17,851 nt of DNA from Fidelibacterota bacterium UBA7303 (lineage in GTDB: Bacteria > Fidelibacterota > Marinisomatia > Marinisomatales > UBA1611). Where the stretch lies: NCBI GenBank assembly GCA_002471805.1, contig DKQR01000214.1, forward strand, positions 546 to 18,396, written 5' to 3'. Positions 1 to 6,652 of the stretch are shown here, piece by piece (the first letter of the stretch is position 1; each line of letters begins with the position of its first letter). The notes under the pieces are model-generated. The model made no database searches and had not been told where the DNA came from. It saw only the letters and a list, made by a program, of their open reading frames with translations. Both the position numbers and the translations under genes were made by a program.

Positions 1-60
1 AAAAAAGGCATGAAACCCCAGTACCACACCATGGATATCCATTGGGAGGAGACTCAGTAA
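1..60 (+). CDS. Possible 3' end of an upstream gene (partial)
   Basis: Reading from base 1, one frame stays open for 19 codons and stops at TAA 58-60. It ends in a polar tail (last residues IHWEETQ). The strong Shine-Dalgarno-like GGGAGGAG at 44-51 lies inside these last codons, as it does when a downstream gene of an operon is packed against the stop of the previous one. That suggests the PHP gene that follows is co-transcribed with an upstream gene outside the window. The stretch is too short to name a family. A second frame is also open over these 60 bases, so the call is tentative. Confidence 0.35.
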   Translation, partial: KKGMKPQYHTMDIHWEETQ

Positions 61-1196
61 TCCATAATAATGTAAAACACTGTTTGTTTTTTGTCATCTT
101 TTGCAGTTGCCATCTATTTTACCCACCCTGTCTGGAAGCACATAACAAACACAACCGTGCTATTGAATTTCCAGATGTACCCGGCTATCTGACACTGGTT
201 TGCGACCTGCATATGCATACCATTTTTTCGGATGGCAGTGTGGCTCCGAATATCCGCGTTACAGAAGCCAAAAAAGATCATGTTGATGTAATCGCTACCA
301 CCGAGCATCTTGAGTACCAATCCTGGAAAGATGATATTCCTAATCCAGATCGTAACCGTTCTTTTCAGATCGCAACTGATTTTGCAAAAAACACGGAAGT
401 AATGGTTATCAATGGTTCCGAGATCACCCGTTCTATGCCGCCGGGTCACGCCAACGCTATTTTTGTTAAGGATGCTAATAAACTGCTGATTGATGATCCT
501 ATGAAAGTATTTAAAGAAGCCCGCCGGCAGGATGCATTTATTTTCTGGAATCATCCCCACTGGATCAGCCAGTCTCCAGATGCTGAAATTCCTTTAGATA
601 CCATGCATATTAATCTTATGGAGCAGGGTCTTTTGGAAGGTATTGAGGTGGTTAATGATACCACTTATTCAGATGAAGGGCTGCAGCTGGCACTGGATCA
701 TAATCTTACCATCCTGGGAACCTCTGATATTCATGGTATCGTGGATTGGCAGTATAAGATACCTTTTGGAGGTCACCGGCCGGTGACACTTGTCTTTGCC
801 ATAGAAAAAACCCCATCTTCCTTGAAGCATGCTTTGCGAAAAGGGCGGACAGTAGTCTGGTATCAGGATAATTTAATTGGCCGACATGAAAACCTTGTAC
901 CCCTGATCAACGCCTGCCTAAGCAGCAAAGATGCAGTCTATATCAAAAATTCTACTGTTGTGAATGTGAAGTTGACAAATAACGCTGACGCTCCCTATAC
1001 TTTGCGAAATATCAGTCGCTATAATTTCTATACAGACGTTGATGTATTTACAATAAATCCTCACGGAGAAAAAATACTAGATATAAAAATCGGGGAAAAG
1101 AAACGAAAATTTACCATGCAGTTCGAGGTTTTAAATGCCCTGACTGCTCCTGCTACCCATCCGGTAATTACCATCCTGATAAAACCAAAATTCTAA
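42..1196 (+). CDS. PHP-domain metal-dependent phosphoesterase, Sb-PDE-like, exported
   Basis: This is a PHP-family metallohydrolase resembling the Sb-PDE group of FCB bacteria; the natural substrate is unknown. Metal-ligand motifs appear in order: DLHMH at residues 55-59, FSDGS 62-66, TEH 87-89, a conserved Glu in GSEITRS near 127, PPGH ending at His136, FWNHP 168-172, and SDIH 228-231. The usual Asp of the TDH motif is Glu here, while the His is kept. A hydrophobic stretch at residues 14-29 before the polar HNKHN segment looks like a signal peptide, so a periplasmic location is likely. The last 100 residues or so are a beta-rich C-terminal domain as in relatives. The start is uncertain. The TTG at 42 reads through the ribosome-binding site itself, and the best-spaced start-like codon is ATC at 60. 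Either choice keeps the whole mature protein. It ends only 11 bp from a convergent gene. Confidence 0.85.
   Translation: MGGDSVIHNNVKHCLFFVIFCSCHLFYPPCLEAHNKHNRAIEFPDVPGYLTLVCDLHMHTIFSDGSVAPNIRVTEAKKDHVDVIATTEHLEYQSWKDDIPNPDRNRSFQIATDFAKNTEVMVINGSEITRSMPPGHANAIFVKDANKLLIDDPMKVFKEARRQDAFIFWNHPHWISQSPDAEIPLDTMHINLMEQGLLEGIEVVNDTTYSDEGLQLALDHNLTILGTSDIHGIVDWQYKIPFGGHRPVTLVFAIEKTPSSLKHALRKGRTVVWYQDNLIGRHENLVPLINACLSSKDAVYIKNSTVVNVKLTNNADAPYTLRNISRYNFYTDVDVFTINPHGEKILDIKIGEKKRKFTMQFEVLNALTAPATHPVITILIKPKF
44..51 (+). promoter_or_regulatory. Shine-Dalgarno site of the PHP gene, deciding its start
   Basis: GGGAGGAG is a near-perfect match to the anti-Shine-Dalgarno sequence. Eight bases downstream, the PHP reading frame has ATC at 60-62, overlapping the last base of the upstream TAA. 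The nearest ATG (70-72) is out of frame and followed at once by TAA. TTG at 84 is in frame but has no ribosome-binding site. The TTG at 42 lies upstream of, and overlaps, this site. The site therefore argues for initiation near 60 on a non-canonical codon, or for a base error in the assembly. Confidence 0.5.
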
Positions 1197-1207
1197 TATT
1201 AAACAGG

Positions 1208-1843
1208 TTAGTATAATTGTCCCTGTACCAGCCTCGGGTCCGGAAAGATTTTTTGTGCTAGTCCCCAATCTTTTTCTGACACAACCCCCGGCAGATCGTA
1301 CGTTTTAGGCGTAATTAGGCTTAGCTGAAAATGGACATGGGGCGGCCATCCGCCATTTTCATCTTCATTACCAATTTCCCCTAACGCCTGGCCACGAAAA
1401 ACAGGCTCTCCGCTTTTTTTCTCAGTGATTGATTTTCGGTTGAGATGACCATATAACGCAAAAACTATACAATCATCAATGATATGTTTGGTAATAATGG
1501 TATAGCCATAATCCAGTGCTTTTTCATTATAGCCAAACAGGAATATCTCTCCAGCAGTAAATGATTTGACTTTGGTACCCACCGGAGCGCCAATATCAAT
1601 TCCCATATGAATACAGCGGTTATTCTTTTCAAAATGATCTCCAGTATACATATTTAATCGTTTTTCATTGTACCGGCCGATGTAAAACAAATCATCTTCC
1701 TTTTCACCAATCATACCCGCTGTGAAATCCTGTATGGCAACATTGTCCGGAAGATCAACGATTTGGTTATAAGTACCTTTGGAAAAATCGGGCAAGGGTG
1801 GAATTTCACTGATTCCAACAAAAAAAGTGTTCGAACTGTTCAA
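1208..1843 (-). CDS. M23-family metallopeptidase, cytoplasmic type (stand-alone)
   Basis: This 211-residue LytM/M23-fold protein has the complete zinc and catalytic set: HMGID (His79, Asp83), YGH (His133) and HVH (His169, His171). There is no signal peptide or membrane segment, which is unusual for M23 enzymes that normally cut peptidoglycan peptides outside the cytoplasm. The surrounding sequence (GRYNEKRL at 56-63, GGWPPHVHFQ at 164-173, then a final PDPR..QG segment) resembles, from memory, the middle M23 domain of large fusions of an aminoglycoside-phosphotransferase-like kinase, M23 and a class III aminotransferase. Those are cytosolic and of unclear function. Here the domain stands alone. 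The start is TTG at 1843, 11 nt downstream of the yidD stop, with AGGAAG overlapping that stop; an in-frame stop lies just upstream. It is the second gene of a yidD operon. Confidence 0.85.
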   Translation of the reverse strand: MNSSNTFFVGISEIPPLPDFSKGTYNQIVDLPDNVAIQDFTAGMIGEKEDDLFYIGRYNEKRLNMYTGDHFEKNNRCIHMGIDIGAPVGTKVKSFTAGEIFLFGYNEKALDYGYTIITKHIIDDCIVFALYGHLNRKSITEKKSGEPVFRGQALGEIGNEDENGGWPPHVHFQLSLITPKTYDLPGVVSEKDWGLAQKIFPDPRLVQGQLY

Positions 1844-1854
1844 ATTTCTGGTAT

Positions 1855-2094
1855 TTACTTCCTACCTTTCACAGGAACTGGATCATGCCCATGGGTTCCC
1901 CAGGGATGGCAGCGGGTGATCCGCTTTATAGATAGCCACCCACCTGTAAGCACACCCCATTCTTGAATGGCTTCAATGGTATACTGTGAACAGCTCGGTA
2001 TGTGACGACAGTGGGGACCCAGAAATGGCGATAGGATTATTTGATACAACCTTATAATAGAAATAACAAAAGACTGAATGAACCTTTGAAGCAT
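1855..2094 (-). CDS. yidD: Membrane protein insertion efficiency factor YidD
   Basis: YidD is a small, inner-membrane-associated protein that helps YidC/Sec-dependent insertion of membrane proteins. The 79-residue product has the family pattern: an amphipathic N-terminal helix (residues 4-21), then LSPFLGP, Cys29, PSCS with Cys35, the GGW motif around 51-53, and RCHPWG with Cys62, ending in DPVPV. The ATG at 2094 gives the usual family length. The frame stays open to an ATG at 2166, adding 24 hydrophobic, AT-rich-coded residues that do not look like YidD; neither start has a clear ribosome-binding site. The gene is not beside rpmH, rnpA or yidC, its usual neighbours, but heads a two-gene operon with the M23 protein. 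A sigma-70-like promoter lies at 2197-2226. Confidence 0.92.
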   Translation of the reverse strand: MLQRFIQSFVISIIRLYQIILSPFLGPHCRHIPSCSQYTIEAIQEWGVLTGGWLSIKRITRCHPWGTHGHDPVPVKGRK

Positions 2095-2196
2095 TATTTT
2101 AATATTATTTTTCAGTAGGAAAATACTGAATTCAATAATTAGTATCCCCGGCTTAAAATTGATCATTCTGCTATTAATGAATCATATTCAATTCTC

Positions 2197-2226
2197 ATTT
2201 TAACATTTCTTGTTTCCAAGGGTCAA
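2197..2226 (-). promoter_or_regulatory. Predicted sigma-70-type promoter of yidD-M23
   Basis: On the minus strand, TTGACC (2226-2221) and TAAAAT (2202-2197) each match the sigma-70 consensus at five of six positions and are separated by 18 bp. Transcription would start near 2190, upstream of both candidate yidD starts. With the ATG at 2094 the leader would be about 95 nt; with the ATG at 2166 it would be about 24 nt. The 180 bp between yidD and the receptor gene is AT-rich. I could not find an equally clear promoter for the plus-strand receptor gene in it. Confidence 0.5.
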
Positions 2227-2274
2227 AAAATAAAAAAGAATGGTGAACAATAAAAAATATCAGCAAGCATTCTA

Positions 2275-4713
2275 ATGCTTTATCGGATTATACTTCTTTT
2301 TCTGTTAACCACTGTTTCCTTCGGGCAAAGGCCCGGGGCCGGGGGTAAAATGCCTGCTATTGGTGTTGTTCACGGTTCGGTGAAAGATTCTATTTCTGGT
2401 CAGTCTCTTGAATACGCATCTATCTCCCTGGTGAATATGCGTTCTAATGAGGTGGTGACTGGAGCTCTATCTGATAAAACAGGCAGGTTTAATATCCGTG
2501 AAATACCCTTAGGGCGATATCGGGCGGTAGTAGAATTCATCGGCTATGCAACAAAAGAGATATCACCAATTAATATTTTCCCGGGTGAAAGGGGTGGTAT
2601 CGAACAGGACCTGGGCAACATTCAGCTCCAGGTTTCATCGGTCAACCTTGCCGAAGTGGAAGTACTGGGAGAGAGCCAATTTATCCAGACTATTGATAAA
2701 CAAGTTTTTACCGTAGGCAAAAACCTCGCCGCTTCCGGCGGATCCGGAGAGGATGTGTTAAATCAGGTACCCACTGTAGCCGTAGATATTGATGGAAATA
2801 TTACACTACGCGGTGATGCAAATGTGACGGTCCTGATTGATGGTAAAAAAGTTGGGTTTGACCGCCGCTCCATGGTTGATAACCTGCAGGCATCCATGAT
2901 CGAAAAAGTGGAAGTCATTACAAACCCCTCGGCGAAATATGATCCGGACGGTGTAGGCGGTATCATTAATCTTGTTCTTAAGCGAGGTGCATTTGAAGGG
3001 TTTAACGGCAGCACATCTCTTTCGGCTGGTGAATATAATAAGAATAACATCAGCGGAAATTTGAACTTTCGAACGGATACGTGGAATGTTTTTGGTAGCA
3101 CCAGTTACCGAATGGGCGAGCGATATGGAGCTGGCCTAAGAAAATTCGATTACCTTTATTTTGTCCCTAGTGACAGCGTCAGATATCTCTACCAGGATAC
3201 AAAAAGAATTAGAAATTCTGATAATATTTCATTCCGTTTTGGCGGCGATCTTTACCCTACGCCTTCCAGTACGATCAGTTATACATCTACCTTTGGTAAA
3301 AGAGACCAGGACAGCCAAGAGATTGTTCAAACAACGAGGCCAGTTACCAGCATATTAGATGTAAAAGAAAATGGGCTAGAAAATGACTGGGACCATTCTT
3401 TATCCTACGAGAACAAGTTTGATTCTAAGGAAAAAAAGCTAAGCGCAAATGTAAGCTATGGCTATGGAGCTGAAGATGAAACTGAAAAAAACTTAGGTAA
3501 TGAAGTAATAGATCATCAAGAGCACAAAAGTATCATTACATCTTTTGATTATGAAGATAAGCTGGGTGAAAATTTTGACCTGGAAGCAGGGTTCAAGGCC
3601 ACACTTAAAACATTGGGTGATGATTTATTTTTTCAGGATGGGACCTATGACTATCTCTATGATGAAGATATTTATGCCCTGTATACTACCCTGGGCTACA
3701 AAATCAATGACCGCTTGGGTTTAAAAGTCGGTCTCCGGTTTGAACAGGTCGAGACCAAGGCAGAGGTATCCGGCGATACAACAGATGCTACCAATATTAC
3801 CCATTTTCTTATTAACCAGGCCGTTAAAAAAGAAGTAATTGATGAACCCTACAGTCATTTCTATCCCAGTGTTTTCTTAAACTATAAACTAACTGAGAGA
3901 GAACAGATACAATTAGGCTACTCCAAACGCGTAAATAGACCTTGGACAAGATCATTAAATCCATTTCCTAGGGACATGCTGGATACAACACACATTCGTA
4001 CTGGGAATCCATATGTAAAACCAGAATATAGTGATGTGATGGAAGTAAATTTTTCCAGTAATTCCAGAAAGTTCAATTTTAATACTGGTGTATCCTATAA
4101 ACATACAATCGATAAAATCGCCTGGTGGGATCGTGATGAAATCATTTATAATGGCGTATCCTATGAAGAATTAACATCCGGGAATGCTGAGAGCGCTAAA
4201 AACCTTGGAGGGAGCGTCATCATTAACTATCGCCCTATGCCCCTGGCTAGTCTCATGCTTACAACCTGGTGGTGGAAGTCTGAAACTAATGGCGGTCAGG
4301 ATGAAAATGAAATGACCGGCACATCCTACGGTATGCATAACCGCGGTCAATTAACATTGAATATTCCTACAGTTGCTCGTTTAGAACTATCAGTTAGCGG
4401 GATGACAATGAAATTAACTCATGGAACGATCGGTCCTAGTTATGGTGCCGATCTTGGTATTGAAAAATCGTTTATGGACAATCGATTATCGGTGACACTG
4501 AAAGTAAATGATCTTCTCGACAATCGAAAATTTATTATTGATACAACACAAGACTACGAGCTATACACACAAGAAATGTATGCCGAGCGTAAGCGCGGTC
4601 GTCGAACCACATCTATCAATCTAAGATATAATTTTGGGAAACAGCAGAAAAAGAAATGGGATCGTAAGAATTTTGGTAGCCGTGGCGGTGGCGGAATGGA
4701 TATGGATTATTGA
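2275..4713 (+). CDS. TonB-dependent receptor-like outer-membrane beta-barrel protein
   Basis: This 812-residue outer-membrane protein probably takes up or senses an unknown ligand. It begins with a short signal peptide (hydrophobic residues 3-17, cleavage likely near Gly17-Gln18). A carboxypeptidase-regulatory-like beta-sandwich follows at about 31-105 (VHGSVKDS, ASISLV, GRFNI, EFIGYA). A TonB plug domain spans about 123-237 (NQVPTV, ITLRGDANVTVLIDG, VITNPSAKYD, GGIINL), followed by a large C-terminal barrel of the outer-membrane-protein beta-barrel (OMP_b-brl_3) type. After the last strand (LRYNFG) there is a basic and glycine-rich tail ending GGGGMDMDY. No SusD-like partner, TonB or ExbBD gene is adjacent, so it appears monocistronic. 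ATG 2275 has no clear Shine-Dalgarno sequence, but it begins exactly at the signal peptide. Confidence 0.93.
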   Translation: MLYRIILLFLLTTVSFGQRPGAGGKMPAIGVVHGSVKDSISGQSLEYASISLVNMRSNEVVTGALSDKTGRFNIREIPLGRYRAVVEFIGYATKEISPINIFPGERGGIEQDLGNIQLQVSSVNLAEVEVLGESQFIQTIDKQVFTVGKNLAASGGSGEDVLNQVPTVAVDIDGNITLRGDANVTVLIDGKKVGFDRRSMVDNLQASMIEKVEVITNPSAKYDPDGVGGIINLVLKRGAFEGFNGSTSLSAGEYNKNNISGNLNFRTDTWNVFGSTSYRMGERYGAGLRKFDYLYFVPSDSVRYLYQDTKRIRNSDNISFRFGGDLYPTPSSTISYTSTFGKRDQDSQEIVQTTRPVTSILDVKENGLENDWDHSLSYENKFDSKEKKLSANVSYGYGAEDETEKNLGNEVIDHQEHKSIITSFDYEDKLGENFDLEAGFKATLKTLGDDLFFQDGTYDYLYDEDIYALYTTLGYKINDRLGLKVGLRFEQVETKAEVSGDTTDATNITHFLINQAVKKEVIDEPYSHFYPSVFLNYKLTEREQIQLGYSKRVNRPWTRSLNPFPRDMLDTTHIRTGNPYVKPEYSDVMEVNFSSNSRKFNFNTGVSYKHTIDKIAWWDRDEIIYNGVSYEELTSGNAESAKNLGGSVIINYRPMPLASLMLTTWWWKSETNGGQDENEMTGTSYGMHNRGQLTLNIPTVARLELSVSGMTMKLTHGTIGPSYGADLGIEKSFMDNRLSVTLKVNDLLDNRKFIIDTTQDYELYTQEMYAERKRGRRTTSINLRYNFGKQQKKKWDRKNFGSRGGGGMDMDY

Positions 4714-4883
4714 TCCATAACTTCTGTAAGCCTATAACTGGCAAAAGACAAAAGTATAGCAGCAACATCAGCAATGGGCGGAACATTGGGGAAACCGAAA
4801 TTCCAGGCAACTACTCCCAAAAACCATATTATATACACTTTCATAAAGTGGAGGAATTAATAAAAAAGCTATCCTCTGGGGTT
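4714..4883. other. Convergent intergenic region without a recognisable gene
   Basis: This gap of about 170 bp separates the receptor gene (+) from the last gene of the long minus-strand operon. Both transcripts should end here. The only obvious dyad is CACTTT-CAT-AAAGTG near 4838-4852. It is AT-rich and is not followed by a convincing T-run on either strand, so I do not call a terminator. Short open frames in it have no ribosome-binding site and no family resemblance. Confidence 0.5.
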
Positions 4884-5726
4884 TTAATCGCTGAATTTTG
4901 ACCCAATCGGGTGACGGTAGTCCTGGAAAGGTATCATGAGCAGATTCTTTATACTTGAATTTTCTTCTGGACTCATATGGGTATCTATACCGTAGACAAG
5001 ATCATCCATATTCCCCATACTGGTAACAGTTCTGAATAGATGATCCCAGATAGAAAAAATGTTGCCGTAGTTACTGTCTGTATGGGGCTGGATATAATGA
5101 TGATGAATCTTGTGGAAATGAGGTGTAACAAATACCCATGCTAAAGGTTTATCTATCCATCCAGGGACCTGAATATTAGCATGGGTCAAAGCCGCAAAAA
5201 ATGCGGAAATGGTCTGATACAGCATGACCAGTCCCAATGAAGCGCCTGTCAGCAGTACCGCTATAGTTGTAAATATAAGCCGGAAGATATTTTCACCTGG
5301 GTGATGCCGCAGGCCGCTGGTTACGTCCACACTGGGATCGGTATGATGAATGAGATGAAACTTCCACATCCACTTTACTCTATGCTCGATCCAATGAATG
5401 AGCCAGGCACCGATCAGGTCCAATAAGATTAATCCAAGGATTACATAGAACCAGGGAGATAAATCCTGAAAAAAATGTAATATTCCAGTTTCATTTTCTA
5501 AATTAAAATCAACCGCTGCTGCAATCAGTAAAGCACCAAATAGATTTATGATTAAGGTTATAAGTGTGAAAGCAAGGTTAATCCCCGCATGACGGAGTTT
5601 ATTGTAATCCATTTTAAATAATGGAACGATGGCCTCCATGGATAAAAACAGCGCCAAACCACTGATCAGAAAGATCGATCGTGTGGTTGATTCGATTGAA
5701 TCGAAAAAGGTCAGGACTGCCTGCAT
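4884..5726 (-). CDS. Fatty acid hydroxylase / sterol desaturase family membrane protein
   Basis: This is an integral-membrane di-iron oxygenase of the fatty-acid-hydroxylase superfamily. Such enzymes use O2 to hydroxylate or desaturate lipids such as sterols, carotenoids, fatty acids or sphingoid bases. Eight or more clustered histidines form the iron site: HWIEH (111-115), HLIHH (124-128), HH 141-142, His182, HFHKIHHH (203-210) and a late His215. Hydrophobic segments near 17-37, 48-72, 92-112 and 150-182 place it in the inner membrane. The 280-residue length is normal. It starts 5 nt after the argF stop with no good ribosome-binding site, so it is probably translated by coupling as the last gene of the operon. 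Its substrate cannot be read from the sequence. Lying at the end of an LPS operon makes an envelope lipid plausible, but that is inference. Confidence 0.88.
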   Translation of the reverse strand: MQAVLTFFDSIESTTRSIFLISGLALFLSMEAIVPLFKMDYNKLRHAGINLAFTLITLIINLFGALLIAAAVDFNLENETGILHFFQDLSPWFYVILGLILLDLIGAWLIHWIEHRVKWMWKFHLIHHTDPSVDVTSGLRHHPGENIFRLIFTTIAVLLTGASLGLVMLYQTISAFFAALTHANIQVPGWIDKPLAWVFVTPHFHKIHHHYIQPHTDSNYGNIFSIWDHLFRTVTSMGNMDDLVYGIDTHMSPEENSSIKNLLMIPFQDYRHPIGSKFSD

Positions 5727-5731
5727 GAGAT

Positions 5732-6643
5732 TTAATTTACCATAGTTACCATAATGGCATTCTGGGCATGCAATCGGTTTTCCGCTTCATCAAATACAAT
5801 AGAGTAAGATGCTTCCATGACGCCATCAGTTACTTCATGGCCCCGTTCAGCCGGCAGACAATGCATAAACAGTGTATTTTTTCCGGTGCTGTCCATCAAT
5901 GCTTCATTCACTTGGTAATCTGCGAAAATCTTTTCCCGCTCTTCCGCCTCTTCTTTTTGTCCCATGGATGCCCAGACATCGGTATAAATCACATCCGCTC
6001 CATCAACAGCAGATTTTGGATCATGAGATAATTCAAAGGTTGATATCATGGACGCTTCCACCATTTTAACTGTCTTCTCATCAGGCTCAAATCCACTGGG
6101 GCCACAGCATACAAAATGCATGGGGAATTTACTGGCCAGTTGCAGCCAGGAATGCACAATATTATTGCCATCTCCCATATACGTAATTTTCAGATCATCC
6201 AGATTGCCGCGATGTTCCCAAATCGTAAGAATATCCGCCATGATCTGGCAGGGATGATTATAGTCTGTGAGTCCATTAACCACGGTAGAATCTGAATATT
6301 CTGCTAATTCTAAAATGTGTTGATGGTCAAAAAGACGGGCCATGATCACATCATTATATCGCGAAACAACTCGGGCGATGTCTTTTATTGCTTCACGTTT
6401 ACCAATACCAATATCATTAGGGCCAAGAAAAAGTGCATGGCCACCCATCCATGTGAATCCAGTTTCGAATGAGATTCGAGTTCGGGCCGATGGCTTGGCA
6501 AAGATCATGGCTAAGGATTGACCATTGAATGGTTTATAGTCTTCCCGATTATGAAACTTGGTTTTGATCTCTTTCGCCAGATGAAGAATATCCCAGAGTT
6601 CATCTTTTGAATAATCTGCAATATGTAAAAAGTGACGGGGCAT
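5732..6643 (-). CDS. argF: Ornithine carbamoyltransferase
   Basis: This enzyme joins carbamoyl phosphate and L-ornithine to make citrulline in cytosolic arginine synthesis. Family motifs are all present: carbamoyl-phosphate loop KPSARTR (50-56; STRTR is common in the family, Ala replaces the first Thr), HPCQ (130-133), the DGNN segment (158-161), the ornithine loop with SMG (226-228) and HCLPAERG (261-268). The SMG loop together with HCLPA favours ornithine over acetylornithine or aspartate as acceptor. Length (303 residues) is normal. AAGGA precedes the ATG, which lies 9 nt after the hslU stop. No other arginine gene is nearby, so its place at the end of an envelope/protease operon looks like gene order rather than pathway logic. 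Confidence 0.95.
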   Translation of the reverse strand: MPRHFLHIADYSKDELWDILHLAKEIKTKFHNREDYKPFNGQSLAMIFAKPSARTRISFETGFTWMGGHALFLGPNDIGIGKREAIKDIARVVSRYNDVIMARLFDHQHILELAEYSDSTVVNGLTDYNHPCQIMADILTIWEHRGNLDDLKITYMGDGNNIVHSWLQLASKFPMHFVCCGPSGFEPDEKTVKMVEASMISTFELSHDPKSAVDGADVIYTDVWASMGQKEEAEEREKIFADYQVNEALMDSTGKNTLFMHCLPAERGHEVTDGVMEASYSIVFDEAENRLHAQNAIMVTMVN

Positions 6644-6652
6644 TTTTCCTTC

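Noticed and set aside
114..560. 148-residue frame antisense to the PHP gene
   Set aside because: It lies wholly inside a conserved gene, and its composition resembles a translated complement with no motif.
4838..4852. CACTTT-CAT-AAAGTG dyad as a terminator
   Set aside because: The stem is short and AT-rich, with no following T-run on either strand.
4710..4901. 63-residue plus-strand frame in the convergent gap
   Set aside because: It overlaps both flanking genes, has no ribosome-binding site and gives a low-information sequence.
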